Source of the DNA: Dactylonectria macrodidyma
Taxonomy: Eukaryota > Ascomycota > Sordariomycetes > Hypocreales > Nectriaceae
Direction of reading: 5' to 3'
Assembly (NCBI GenBank): GCA_020744425.1
Contig: JAGMUV010000002.1
Span: forward strand, 124,001-188,000
Length of the DNA stretch: 64,000 nucleotides
Of this stretch, positions 10,816 to 23,367 are shown in pieces. Both the position numbers and the translations under genes were made by a program. The first letter of the stretch is position 1. The number at the start of each line of letters is the position of its first letter. A model generated the notes under the pieces. It had not been told where the DNA came from, did not search any database, and worked only from the letters and a program-made list of their open reading frames with translations.

Positions 10816-11918
10816 ATGATCCGATCTCCGTTTTGGATGCTCGCTCTAGCCTCATTTCCTGCACTGTCATCCTGTGTCCGTCATCGATGTCCCTCTCCGG
10901 CCGGGAATCTCAGCGTCTCCGCGTTCCAGCTGTATCCAGAGAACGCCGACTTTGATCCTACGCGCTGCGTGGCCTATTTCAGGTGAGCAACGTTCAATAT
11001 GGATTGCAGGGACGATGTCGCTAATTTCATCTGGCCAGCGCGTTGTATAACTCCAGCGTCGCTGTCTACGACCCATACCAGAACACCGTCGTTGATGTTA
11101 TCGAATTCCCCGGCTTGAGTGGCAACCCCCTCCTCCACGCCAGTGGTGTCCAGCTTGACCCCTTCAATCGCCTATCTGTTGTCGTCAATGCTGGATCTTC
11201 TTTCAATACTGGAGGTCGGGATATTTCTGGAAACAATTGGCTCGTTAAGTACAGTTTACAGGAGGATCGGGTCCTTTGGCAGTACAACCTCACATCTGTT
11301 ACGGCCGGGGCCTATAGCGGCTTCCAGGACATTGAGCACGACCGACATGGCAACACATTTGTCCTGGGAACCTTCCCAACCAGCCTCATTCGAGTGACGG
11401 CCGACGGCAAGAAAGCTACGCCTTGGTACTTGGGGCCAAGGTCCGACCCTATCACCGCTGGCTTCACTGGGCTGGTGAACATTGGCGATGCTCTGGTCGT
11501 GTCAAACGTCACCGACGGTCAGCTGTACCGCTTTGATATTACCTCTGCCCAGGGAACTCCTGTACGAATTCCACTCACGACCGCCCAGGGTCGTATCGGC
11601 GGCCCAATTGATGGAGTTTACCTCCCCCCCCGCTATGCTGGCAAGGTGATCCTGGTATCCGACAACGTTAATGGAACTATAGTCCTTCGATCTTCCGATG
11701 CGAAGTGGAAGACAGCGGAGCGGCTCGGAGTAATTCCAAACGACCTTCTTGCCCAGGGCGGTTCCACCGTTGCAAGCATTCAGATTGGCGATAGAGTCTA
11801 TGCTGTAACCGAGTTTTTTGGAGACAGCCAACAAATCGTACCTGGAACCCTGGCGGGAAACAGGTCTGCCTTCCCATTGATTGACATCTCGACGCAGGTT
11901 GAGCAGCTTCTTTGTTAG
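10816..11918 (+). CDS. TRI14-like secreted beta-propeller protein
   Basis: Two exons, 10816-10982 and 11039-11918; the 56-bp intron has GTGAGC and CCAG borders and a GCTAAT branch site and joins an AG/C split Ser codon. The product is 348 residues. The first exon encodes a signal peptide and the conserved QLYPENADFDPTRC segment; the second gives repeated beta-rich blades with YNSSVAVYDPY, GFQDIEHDRHGNTFVLGT and TPWYLGP. This matches the fungal family containing the trichothecene-cluster protein TRI14, distantly related to SMP-30/gluconolactonase propellers. TRI14 in Fusarium affects virulence and toxin yield but has no proven enzymatic role, and the family also occurs widely outside toxin clusters, so no toxin function should be assumed. 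Several sequons (NSS, NLT, NVT, NGT, NRS) fit secretion. Reading frame and splice sites look intact, unlike both neighbours. Neither adjacent gene suggests a pathway. Confidence 0.82.
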
Positions 11919-12680
11919 ATTTTGACAATTCAAGTAGCACTTACTTTACGATCATTGTCTCTACTATTTTTTAAATAAGGAATATAACGAAGTCAGTCTC
12001 TAAGCCTAACAGGCCATACTAGGAGCAATTGTCTTTAACAATAGCAGTAAGATCCTTGTCAATTCTAATAGAGTTATTCCTAGCACTGTCATTACTGACA
12101 CCTTAGAAAGGGGAAGTATTTAATATTAGCCAACCCGAGGCGTCCACGCTCCGTAGCCCACAGTTGTGCCCCAATCATTTATGCACACATCTTTACAGGA
12201 GAAGCAAATCGGTCGCGGTTTGCGCAAAACCGCCTTGAGGAACGAAGCTTGAAGTGGTCAATTTCAATTTTCAACGCTTGAATTCAAACGTCTAAAGTTT
12301 TATTAGATACAAGTTACGAATCTCGGGTATTGAGAACTAGATAAAGTAGCGGTCAATCAATGTGGCTCGCAGCAGGGTTGAAATGAGCGCTTGTCGAGTC
12401 TTGCGAAAGGACGATTGTTTCGACTGTGATGTCATCCCGTATCTTACCCTGGATTGTCTCACTAGGGGAGTAATCAAGGATCATAAAGGCTGGGAAAGGG
12501 AGAAATGAGGGGTTGCTGAGACATTCGACGGTGAAGAATGGATCTTATCGTCAAATGACGAGTCAAGACTTCTTGACCTTACACTTAACATTTACAAATA
12601 TGATCTTTGTCTATTCTAATACGTCCTGGATGGATCCATGTCCGCAGCCAGCCGCTCTTGTATCGCTAGGTTTAACCGAC
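11919..12680. other. Convergent intergenic spacer
   Basis: About 760 bp of moderately AT-rich sequence between the stop of the TRI14-like gene and the stop of the carboxylesterase pseudogene. Nothing else is recognisable. Confidence 0.5.
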
Positions 12681-14457
12681 TCACATAACACTTCTCTCCA
12701 AGAAATGGCAGGGACCATCGTATGCGTTACCTAAGGCCAAGTTTGTTCCAGTCTTGTTCCCAAATGCAAGACGAACTAGAGTTTCCTCTGTTGGCTCGTA
12801 TTTCGGCCACCCGTCTTCATAAGATAGCAGACCATGTGCTGGATCTTTGGAGAATGCGGCCCAAGCACTGCGCAGGTAGTCACCAATGGCCACCTCTTCC
12901 GATGTGCTTGGAATGGGGCTATGGGGCACCGTGTCGAATAGAGGTTGGAGCTAGGGGGCCGTCAGCATAGAAATTCTACCATCGTGCTTGCATGCTGCAT
13001 CATATGAATGAAAGAGACATACCTCGGCGCCATGATACGCTCCGCTGGGCAGGTCCGCCGAAACGGTCAAGTTGGGAAAATCTCCAAAGTAACGATACCT
13101 CCAGGATGGGTTGCCATCTCCAGTTGACCGTGTCAACCTCACGGCGTCCCGCGCAGGTGTAGTATCGATCGTTGAAATCGACCCAATAGGCGTCGGTCTG
13201 GTTCGGCTGCAGTAGTCGGAACAAGCCCGCCTCGTTTTGGTTGTTGCCGATCAAATATCCTCCACTGGCAGAGTACTGAGAGCTGTAGTCCGCAAAGATG
13301 ATGATATCATCAACCCCTGGCCTGAAAGCAGGAACGGCACCAATGCCTGTATCCTCTGAAGAAAGTGCGCTTATCAGTTCCCGAGCAGTCTTGCTCCTCA
13401 TACATTCGGTGATGAGGTTCGGATCAGTGGTGCTGGCGCCACAGCCTGCGGTTTCGGCAATCCTGAGCCACCGTGACGCGGTTGCCACCGGAAAACCGTC
13501 CACAGTGGCGCTCATGAGGATAAATCCATTTGCGATCGGGTCTGAGGCATAGGAATACGAATAGAAATCCGCCATGCTAGCTCCTGCAGACTGGCCAAAG
13601 ATGGTGATGCGATTCACATCGCCCCCAAATGCTGCAGCATTATTCCGGATCCAGTGTATAGCCAGGCGCATGTCGAGCAAGCCAAGGTTTGAGGCAGTAA
13701 CTGGATTGCCGGGGAAGCCGAAATGCCCAGATGATAGCTTTGCGGGAGTCAGTGATATCGTTTCCCAAAAAGAAACCCAGGGCGAACGTACTTACTTGAT
13801 CGATATAAGCACGACATCGGTCTGGTTAGAAATATACTCTCCATTGTAGCCAGGAGCTCTGGAGCTGCCTGCATGGCGACGTTTAGAAAATCACTTGCCA
13901 CTACAACGGCTTTTGCTTACCGAAAGAATAGGCACCGCCATGAACCCACACAAGAATAGCCTTCTTTCTCTCTCCGACTTGAGGTTTTGTCCAGATATTG
14001 AGGGTCAAACAATCCTCGCTTTGAGGAACCGAATTCTGGCCACCGTCACCAGGTTGCAGGCAGGCAAATCCCTGCGGTGTATACTCTAGTCAGCAATCAT
14101 AAATGGGAAATGGGTGGAGGTACATAGCGATGCAAAGAAACGACAGAATGAGCAGACAATACGGCAGAGCATACTGACAAAATCTGTGGCGTTGATCACG
14201 TATGACCCGTTGAATTCCACGGGACGTTGGAATCGCAATGGTCCTGTAGGGGGCGTGGCGTAAGGGATCCCGAGATACTCAGAGACCTCGATAGCATCTG
14301 CTGCTGCGTGGGCAATGACATTGCCACTGGTCGTAGCAACGTTCTGGCCCACAGTCCAGGCGTCCTTGAAATTTTGTGGAAGAGACCTCGTGTTGACAAG
14401 AGTCGAAAAGCCAATGGCAGCCAGTAAAAATCCGTCCAGGGTAGGTTGGAGCTTCAT
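12681..14457 (-). pseudogene. Secreted type-B carboxylesterase/lipase gene with two frameshifts
   Basis: Start at 14457 with a signal-peptide-like leader (KLQPTLDGFLLAAIGFSTLV). Recognisable parts: the EYLGIPYATPPTGPLRF N-terminal signature, SEDCLTLNIW, VWVHGGAYSFG (oxyanion region), FGQSAGA nucleophile elbow, and a C-terminal stretch ending LALGNAYDGPCHFLERSVM. Introns with good borders lie at 14086-14174, near 13900, near 13740-13795 and near 12970-13020. Frame continuity fails twice: one base is missing where an HLG-I-FGFPG segment is expected (about 13722), and the frame shifts again near 13155 where the downstream frame continues as RDAVRLTRSTGDG. The family hydrolyses carboxylic esters and acts outside the cell. 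Two separate indels make a pseudogene more likely than a single sequencing slip, though an assembly problem is not excluded. Confidence 0.78.
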
Positions 14458-14579
14458 TTTTAATGCAAGTTCAATAAGAAAGTGAAAGGATAAGTCATGC
14501 CAAGGCTCGTGGACAGCGTTACCATCGAGGAAATTCGCAGGCAGGCGCAGGCGCAAGAGAGAAAAAACACCACCTAGAC

Positions 14580-14777
14580 ATGGTCAAAGCGCAGATCAAG
14601 GCGGCAAAGAGGGAGGTTCGGCAGGTCGAGAAAGACCCGAAAGCCGAGTGGTGGAGGGATAAGCCCCTTCAATATCAACTACATGGCAAGGTATTGGAAA
14701 GGATTTTCCTTGGATGGCTTAACCGCATTGACAAAGCTGCAGACTATGTACCTCTCAGCGCCAAGGACGTCCGCTAG
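14580..14777 (+). other. Unrecognised 65-codon reading frame
   Basis: A short Lys/Arg-rich frame (begins VKAQIKAAKREVRQVEKDPK) upstream of the carboxylesterase. The amino-acid composition looks protein-like and there is a coding-like bias, but no domain is recognisable and no splice extension was found. It may be the remnant of a larger gene or element truncated next to the mobile block at 15.6 kb. Confidence 0.2.
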
Positions 14778-15575
14778 GCCATGCCAGACGAGCCTCAAGG
14801 GCTCTCCGATACAGACCTCTACTCCATCGATACCACGCCGGCGCCGGTCCTGGCTTCGCTACGCAGGCAGTTGGCAATGTCATCCAGGCCGCTGCGAGAT
14901 ACCGATATACGCTCGGACCGATCGACGGCTGTTGGCTTCACAAGCTTGCCAGCCACCCCAGGCTTAGCTGGTGCTCCTGATCTAAAGTGGAGTGACGGCG
15001 ATGAGATGTCATCGTCGGCTCCAGCACCTACCCCGACGCCAGCAACGCGGCATCTATACCTAGTCATCATGGATGATCAACAGAATGCGAGGCAGACGGC
15101 GATGAGTGAAGGACGGGCTGTTGACCCTAGTTCTGGGCTGAACCTCGTTGGCCTTTGAAATGGCTGGTTTTGGTGGGGTTTGAGCCGTCTGGGTGTGTAG
15201 GAGTTTTGGGGATGGACAGCAGTTTTGGGGCCAAACACGAGGTACCAGTAAAAGTTGGTCGGCCACGTGCTCCATCTACAGATATGCATGAATGGGAATA
15301 TCTAGCAAAGTATGTATGCATCGACTAGGACCAATCAATATATGTGGAGGATATGAGTGATGGTTGATTACAATGCCAACAGGTGAATGCAATGGAAATC
15401 GGGAGAATGAGATGACAAACTGCTGCGGTGCTTCACCGCCGCTTTGCAGAGCTGGAAGGATTCAAATTGGCATTTTGAAACTATGACTATCCTTCAATCG
15501 CTATTTGGACGGGATACATTTCCGGCGATGGTGGAGAGGGGCACGACATAAGTTAGTGGTTTGCTCTGTTGGGTT

Positions 15576-15611
15576 CTACGGAAGTCCATAGGGGGCACAG
15601 TTCCAAAACCC
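15576..15611 (+). repeat. Left terminal inverted repeat, 36 nt
   Basis: Reverse-complement match, without mismatch, to 22522-22557. It is GC-richer than the interior and begins CTACGGAAGTCC. Confidence 0.92.
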
Positions 15612-17687
15612 CCCGCCCTCTTTTTTTTATTACTAGACTAACCCTAATATGTATTTATCCTTCTGTTTAGCTATATACGAGCCCGTATTATAATTTTAAA
15701 GAGAAAATTACTTTACTAATATATAAAGGACCTTCTATTACTTATTACTAGGCCAATTTAGTATAAAGTAAAAGGAGTATAAGATTATATACGAATTCGT
15801 ATGAGCTTATATATATACTTTTATTACTCTCTATTAACTTTCTACCTTCTTTTAATATAGAGCTTACTTTACCTCTTTAAATAGAATATTATCTATTAGT
15901 ATAATAATATACTTATTATATGGATATCTATATGAAGTTTTTTAAGGCTCTTTATTACTTATATTATACTTAATATCTTTTTATAGCTTAATATAATATA
16001 ATCCCTATTTTAATTAACTTAATTATTAATTTGCTTTTAATATAATAGACTTTTATAATAAAGAATACTGCTTTATATAATATAATTATTACTTTTTTTA
16101 TAATAATACTAATACTTAATACTTATTAGACTTTAATTATAATAGTTATATAAAACTAGTAAAGTAGTATTATAATTATATAAATCTATAAAGACTTAGT
16201 TATTATTAAAGTATTAGTAATCTTTTAAATTAATAATAACTATATTAATAAGAGCATTCTAAGTATTAAAATTTTAGTATATAAAGGAATTCAGTATACT
16301 AAAAAGTATACTAAATATATTAAAGTTATATTAAAGCATAAGTTTTCATCTTATAGCTTAATAATTAAATTCATTATTAAGTAATATAATAAATGCCTTA
16401 AGGAGAAAGAGTAATAAGTTATTCATTTTATATTAATAGTTAGCACTACTTCTAGACTTGTATATTTCTTTAGTAGAGTGTATAATACTATTATATTAAG
16501 AGATCTATTTAGTTAGAAGAATATTATTATTATAAAGTAATATAATATAATTAATCTCACTTTTTAGCTTTTTAATAAGGGACTCTGACTTAATAATAAT
16601 TACTAGAGGCTATTAAGAGCTATATATAGCTATAAAAGGGCTATTAATTATAGGCCTTTTAATATAGACTTAGATATATTAATACTAAGCCTTACTAAGT
16701 CTAAGGTTTTATATATTATAAAGTTAAAGCATCTCTTAATTAGTAAGGATGAATTTAAAGCTCTAATACTATTTCTAGTATTAATAAAGCTCAAAGCTTA
16801 AAGCTCTATTAAGACTTAAGTTAAAAATAAAGTTATTATAGAGTGTATTATAGTTATAGATATAGCTTTAAATAATGCTATACTAAGTGATCCTTTTATA
16901 AGCAATATTGAATAGTTAGAAACATAAGGGGGTTTACTTAAGAAGAAGCTTTTTTTTCAAGCTAGAAAGGAGAAGAATAAGAATAGAGATTAATTTAAAA
17001 GCAAAATGCTTTAATTATATATATATTTAATTATATAGTTAGTCCTCTTATTTATTAATATTATTAACCTCTTCTTTAATCTCATTTTTAAGCCTATTAA
17101 GCATAGTAGTATTAATATTATTTACTACTAAATGATTTTATATATAGTTAAGTCTACTTATAGGTATTAATAATAGCTCTAGAGCTAGTAATTCTTAATT
17201 AATAATATACTACTATAAATACTATTATAAAAAGAGATATATAAAAAGATATAGCTATTTTACTAGATCTTATAAATAGTCTTAATAGCTTTAGAGTATA
17301 TAATTATAAATAGCTATTATATACTTAAGTAAGTAAGTATTAAAGTTAATATAGTCTTTTATAAAGATATTCTAAAGTGTATTTAGTTATCCTTAAGGGA
17401 TGACCTCTGCCTAGCTTCTTATTTATCAGGCCTTAGGCTAAAAGTAAAGGTTCTATAGTTACTTAAGAATAATATATAGCCTATTATACTATTTATAAAT
17501 ATAATACACATTTTATATATATATAAAGTTAGTAAATTCCTCTTTTAAAATTAGTATAAAGATATAAAGCATTATAATATAATTAAGTATAGAGTTATCT
17601 AAGAAATATATAAGTCTTATAATTTTAAAGAAATACTCTTAAGAATATATTAATATACTATTATAAATAAAGATATTAGCCTATATG

Positions 17688-17835
17688 TTACGACCTGGAC
17701 AGCCGGGCGTGTATAAGACCCTATAATAGCTGTTATCCACACTTATGATTGCTATTATTGTGATTATAGACTTATCTTTTGGCCTGACAGGCTAGGAGAC
17801 GTAATGCGAAGTGTGGATCGTTATACTATACTTAC
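17688..17835 (+). repeat. LTR-like GC-normal patch nested in the TA-rich element
   Basis: Begins TGTTACGACCTGGACAGCCG and holds about 150 bp of far less AT-rich sequence than its surroundings. Fungal LTRs often start TGTTACG. The opening resembles sequence at 28316-28345 (TACGGCCTGGTCC). I could not find a matching second copy or a clear CA end, so this is only a candidate solo LTR or later insertion. Confidence 0.3.
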
Positions 17836-20338
17836 TTACTAAAACTTAGCCCTGCCTTAACTTAACTAAAGCTACTAGCTTTTAATCTTCTAGTTATTCA
17901 TACTCTTATTATAGGCCTAATAGTCTTAGAAGTACACATCTTACTAAATACTATCCTATATATATATACATTCTTTTAAAAAGTAGAAATATACTCTAGC
18001 TATTAGAATTATCTCTTAACTATAGTCTGAATAGATAATATTAAGTATTATTTAATATTCTAAAAGTATATAAAAGTATTATATAATAATACTCTATAAT
18101 ATATTAGCTAATATACTAATATAAAACTATATAATAAACTATAAGTATATATTAATTAAAGTATAAATCTTAAAGCTTTAAGCCTTTAATTTATTATAAG
18201 TATTAAGAGATTATATAAAATTAGGACTAAGAGCTGTCTATTTACTTTAGTAATATTGTATTATATTCTAATGTTTAATAATACTTTTAGAATAAAACTT
18301 ATAAAAGCCTTTATATAGTGCTTAATAACTGAGTATAAGTCTAGCTTAATAGACCTTTATATAAAGATATGTATAGCTAAAGTCTTTAAGCTTAGTGCTC
18401 TATTTAGACTCATTTTTAAAGAAATAGTGCAATTTATATAAGCTTTCTGATATCTATTTAGGGTCTTAATAGCACTAAAGCTTAAGGTCTTAGTATATAT
18501 ATTTAAGTCTAGTCTTTATAATAATAAAACTATTAGAATAGAGCTTTAAAAGTATAAAGTGATTATTTAAGACCTTATTAAAGAATAAGTCTTTAATATA
18601 TTAATAAAGGTATTTTAAGTCTTTAGTATATTATTTAATTAAGACATTCTAACTTTTAAGGTTATAATATATAGTTATATATCCTACTTTAATATAGAAA
18701 TGCTTATTAAAGCATATAATAATTTAATTATATATAAGATAGTTATTATTCTTCTATTATTAAATTTATATATAAAATAAAGATAAGTTAATTAAAGAGC
18801 GGCTTATTATATTAACTTTAGGGCTTATATAAAGCTATAATAAGAAGTATAGCTTTATATTAAAAATTAAAAATTCGAGTTTTAAATTTAATAGTTAGTA
18901 CTAAAAATCTTTTTTATATATCTATATATATAGCTATATAAGAGCATAATCTTAATTTTTAAGCTAAAGCCTAATTAAGTAATTTAAAAGTAAAGCTACT
19001 AATAGTTATTTATAATTATATAATATATTATAAGACTTTACTTTATAATACTCTTTAGATATTAAAGTAAATAATTACTTTATATTTTCTATATATAAAA
19101 AAAAAATCTAAACTAAAGTAAATTTTATTTTAAACCTTAATTAATAATTAAGTATTATAATACTTTATATATTTTTATATACTATTATATATAATTATAT
19201 ACTAAAATATTATTTGCATTTTTATTTAGATTATAAAATAAAATTTTACTTTAGATTCTTAGAAATAGAAGTAATAAAAGATAATTAAGTAAACTAGAAA
19301 AAGGGTTAGTATAAGCTCATATTCTCTTATAAAGAGTAATATACTTTAGTCTTTTTTTAAAAGGGTACTCCCCTTCTTTCTTTTCTTTTTATTAATAGTA
19401 TTTTTAAAAAACTTAGATATTTTTAAGAGCATCTTATAATTAAAGTCCTCTATTAAGTCTATACTATTATTATTAGAATTAAAGTTATTAGCCTTATGCT
19501 TAATGCTTTACTTACTTACTACTAATTAGTAGTATATATAGGTATATAAGTATAAGTACTTATTAAAAGAATATACTTAATTAGAATAGTTCTAATTATA
19601 ATTAGTATAAGTATATAAATAAGTATTAAAAATAATATATTTATTAAAAGCTCTATTCTAGCTTATATACTTATTATAATGCTTTATATTCTTATATTTA
19701 TTATTATATAAATAGTAAAGTATAGTATTATAATTCTAACTATTATAAAAGTTAAGGATAAAAGCAGTCTTCTTTATAGACTTACTATTTATCTTATAAT
19801 TAAGCTTAAGTAAATATATTTCTTAATATAAATTAGGATAAATTAATATACTAATTTATAAATATAAACCTTAGTAGAGTTAATAATAGTAAAACCCTTC
19901 TTACTATTACTCTTTAGAGCATTTATTAGAGCTTAAATAATAAGATCTGGGTTCTTAAAGAGCTATTTACTTTTATATATAAAAGTATAAGTATTAATCT
20001 CTAGCACTTCTTTAAGCAGCTTACTGAATTTTTCCTCTTTAAAATCCTTATATAAGAGGTTAAAAGCAGCCTTATAAAGCAGTTTATCTTACTTTTCCTT
20101 TTCCTTTTTAAATCACTTTCTCTCCTTCTCTGCCTCCTTTCTCTTATCCTTATTATCCTTCTTATAAGTACTAGCTATAATAAGCAATCTATAGTTATAT
20201 AAAGTCAAATTTATTAAATTTACTTATATATAAGTATATATAAAGTATATTAAGTCTAGAAGGCTTATAAGGTTCTTACTTTAATAATAGTTAGCTTATA
20301 ATAGTATATATTATAAAAAATCATAAGTAATATATATA

Positions 20339-22180
20339 ATAAGCGAGCGTTACAGACAAGCAAGCATTACACTTTTCCTAACCCTTAAAGTAAGAACTTA
20401 GATAAAAATATAATAAAGCATCTAATTAATTAAAACTAAGTACTATGCTCTTCTTCAGAAGTCTTAATAATAACCTAATATATTCTTATATTATAATCAG
20501 TCTTACTGCACACTCTATAATACCTTTCCCTTAGTTATGCTAACTCTCCTTAACTACTACTTTTTAATAATTCAGCTTATATTTATATATTAATATCTAT
20601 CTGATTAATTATATCCCTTCTTTCTTCTATAGTTATCTTCTCTCTATTCTATAAGTAGGTTCTTTTCGCTTTATATTACTTACTAAAGGTCTTATTTGCT
20701 TATTAAAGGATCTAGTTCTTAGACTTTAATAATACTATTTAATACATTATTACTATCATTCCTTTAGAAAATGACTTAAGTACTTTAAGAATAAATATTA
20801 GAGAGCTGCTTTAATACTTCCTAACTTATCTTTTAAAGTATTCAGACTGTAAGCTGGCTTTAAGTACAGTCTTTAGGGTCTTTAATACTCAAGGGTTAGG
20901 GAGGCTAACCTCCTTCTTAACTAGTATTAGAATCCGTAACTATATATTAAGCTTTAATATAACATTTTCTAGGTCTAAAAGAGCAAGCTTAGCCCTTTAA
21001 AACCCCCTTTTAATATTACTCTTTATTATAGTAGCTTAGTAAGCAGTATAAAAGGCTAAGAAGAACTCAGTCTTTAAAATATAAGTAATAGAGCATCTAA
21101 TTAGATACTCAATCTCCTGATTGTATACCTTTTTAAATAGCCTAAAGCACTTAATATTAAGAGGCTAGAGTAAGTAAGATAAATAAAGCAGTATATAAAG
21201 AGTAATAATATAATTCTCTTTATAATATTTCTTAAAATTAACTAAGTAATAACTTTCATACTTATTAAAGATCAGAAGATAATAGTAACCAGTTAATTAG
21301 GCCTTAGTATACTGATTAAAGTGCTTAAGCTACTTAAAATCTATTTTATTATTAGTCTAGCTATTTTAAGTTATTATAATAGTCTAATTACTTAGTATAT
21401 TACTTTTCTAATACTAGCTAGTAAGGTAATATTAGCTTATAACTATAATAAATAGCTAAATTGCCTAGCCTTCTGCATTAATTGCTTAAATAACTATAAC
21501 CCATTCCTAATTTCTAAACTAGACTGATTTCAAGTTTCTATGCCTATTTACACTTATAATAACCATTCTACTTATAATTATACCTATTATAAAGCTAGTC
21601 TTATTAAAGTTATAAATATTAACTAAAGTAATACTATATTTTATAATTATATTCTCTATAAGCCTAAATTAATTATAAATAATAATTAAATCTTTATATT
21701 TAGCCTTTTAATAATCATATTTATAAAAAAAACGTATCTTAAGCTCTTAATATTACTTAATGAAGTTTGAAGCCTAGTACTTACTAACAGGTAATGCATT
21801 GCGGTTAGCGAGCAGTTAGTTAGCCATTTCTTTAACGCTATATAGTCATAGAGGAAATCCTCGCGAATCTAGGTTAAGAATGAATTAAATAATAATCTAT
21901 TCCTTTAGATCAGTTAGTTTTTGCAAGTTAGGAATAGTATTATATTAAGACTGAATGCTCTGCTATTAGTAATAGAGCCTATGCTTATTAACCTTATAGG
22001 TAGTTATAGTATATTAGAGACTTAATTTTAAGTCATTTTAAAAGGCTTAAAGAGTAAGAAGAATCCTTACCTTAGTATTTAATTGTAATATACTTAGTAG
22101 TTAAGATTTATATAATAAAGTAGGAAGATAGGTGTTTGAGGGAAAAGTGCAACGCTTGCTTATCTATAACGCTCGCTTAT
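20339..22180 (-). mobile_element. Nested Fot1/pogo-type Tc1-mariner transposon, RIP-decayed
   Basis: The ends are inverted repeats of about 40 bp with only RIP-type transitions between them: left from 20339 (ATAAGCGAGCGTTACAGACA) and right ending at 22180, each flanked by TA (20337-20338, 22181-22182), the standard Tc1/mariner duplication. The total of 1842 bp is the usual size of a Fot1/pogo element. The minus strand carries a decayed transposase (separate entry). The repeats differ by C/T and G/A only, consistent with RIP. Confidence 0.85.
20400..22080 (-). pseudogene. Decayed Fot1/pogo transposase (CENP-B HTH + DDE domain)
   Basis: Reading the minus strand from about 21930, the family pattern is recognisable through stops: LNLDSRGFPPRLYSVKEMAN followed by a LLANRNALPVSKYQASNFIK segment (helix-turn-helix, ~21890-21790), KYDYQKAKY, then IYNFNKTSF (about 21590-21620) where functional members have an FDET-like catalytic motif. 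The D-to-N, E-to-K and G-to-S changes there are G-to-A transitions, the RIP pattern. Further in-frame stops make it inactive. It shows what kind of element was nested in the larger block. Confidence 0.8.
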
Positions 22181-22521
22181 TACATACATTATATGTAGGT
22201 CTATTAATATAAGCAAAATGCATATTAAAATATAGTATATAACCCTATAATATTATAGTAAATTAAATGCCTATATAAAGCGTATTATAATAGTATTATT
22301 TTATAAAAGGAGGCTATTTTTACTTCTAAATTAGAATTAAAGAAAGAAGAAAAAAAGAAAGAGAGGCTCATAGCCTATTATAAGGAGAATGAGGCGAGTG
22401 TATATAACCAGTTAGTAATGAATGCATATTGACTTTAGATGATTAAGCGATTTGATCGAGCGATAATGCTTCAAACGGGGCCGTACGGTGGGTGTGCCCC
22501 TACCCAAAAACACTACAAATT

Positions 22522-22557
22522 GGGTTTTGGAACTGTGCCCCCTATGGACTTCCGTAG
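22522..22557 (-). repeat. Right terminal inverted repeat, 36 nt
   Basis: Perfect reverse complement of 15576-15611. It is followed by GGTTC, which also precedes the left end. Confidence 0.92.
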
Positions 22558-22561
22558 GTTC

Positions 22562-23367
22562 CTGGGCGGGATGATATGCGCTATGCGAATATCCCTGCCA
22601 AGTGAATGATGTTGGGGACGCTAATGCAACCACCTTACGCACTAACATGTCCCCAGTTGTCAAACTTTCCCGTGTTTCGCAAGCAATTGGGCCACCTCAA
22701 CGATAAATTCGGTGTTTGTTGAAATCGGTCTGCGGACTTGCCTCGCTTAGGTGGCTCACTCGCTCGTGAACTACATTACTATTATTACTTCCACGGAATT
22801 CTATTGATTAGAAATCAAGACCTAATTTATAATTATTCTCAAAGAATGATTTGAAATCAAAATATTATGTCTGAAATGATTTTCAACTACACAGAAGTGC
22901 AAGGCATCTGAGGCGCAATTACTCTATCTCGAATATGCAAGAGATCTAGCAAGAAAGAAAAAAGCGCGAAAAACGTAGCCAAACGGGAGGAACTTGTGTC
23001 AATGAAATACAATATATGTATTACGAGAGATAGTATTCAAATAGATATAGACAGACACATGTAACACGTATTTCCCAGGTTCAACCTTGACAAGGTATTC
23101 GCAGCACTCCATGCGGATTTATGTCTACGTGGTGTATTTCCAACTGGAAAGGGGCTTTATGGGCATAAAAGGTGCCCGATTCCACCCACCCCAACCTTCA
23201 CTCTCATTCCTCCTCGTCATTCCATCTTCCAGCCGACTAGCTCTCGTATGTACTCGTCCTTCCCACATATAAAAGCAGTCCCCTCCATCCCACCAGTCCG
23301 CGCAACAGGACAAACGGACCCAGCACCGCACGACGGAGAAACCCAACGCCCAAAGCGAAGGTCAACG
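22562..23367. other. Spacer and upstream region of the quinone-oxidoreductase-like gene
   Basis: Base composition returns to normal to the right of the mobile element. No gene is recognised; the last ~200 bp include pyrimidine-rich and TATA-like sequence serving the downstream gene. Confidence 0.5.
23268..23275 (+). promoter_or_regulatory. TATA-box-like element
   Basis: TATAAAAG, 93 bp before the chosen ATG at 23368, preceded and followed by CT-rich sequence typical of fungal core promoters. If it works as a TATA box, transcription would start downstream of the in-frame ATG at 23248, favouring the ATG at 23368. Confidence 0.4.

Larger units (their letters stand above)
15577..22556. mobile_element. 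TIR-bounded ~7 kb TA-rich (RIP-decayed) DNA element
   Basis: The ends are a perfect 36-nt inverted repeat: 15576-15611 (beginning CTACGGAAGTCCATAGGGGG) and its reverse complement at 22522-22557. Placing the boundary one base inside gives an identical 5-bp GGTTC on both sides (15572-15576 and 22557-22561), a target-site duplication. Between the ends the sequence is overwhelmingly A+T with TpA excess and no long reading frame, as expected after RIP. The ends escaped heavy mutation, as does the subterminal stretch near 22430-22520. The superfamily cannot be told: terminal repeats plus a 5-bp duplication do not fit Tc1/mariner (TA) or hAT (8 bp). It carries at least one nested transposon (20339-22180) and an LTR-like patch near 17690. 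It is probably inactive. Confidence 0.85.

Noticed and set aside
15577..22556. Possible Starship-type giant element
   Set aside because: Far too small, no DUF3435 tyrosine recombinase visible, and the ends are long perfect inverted repeats.
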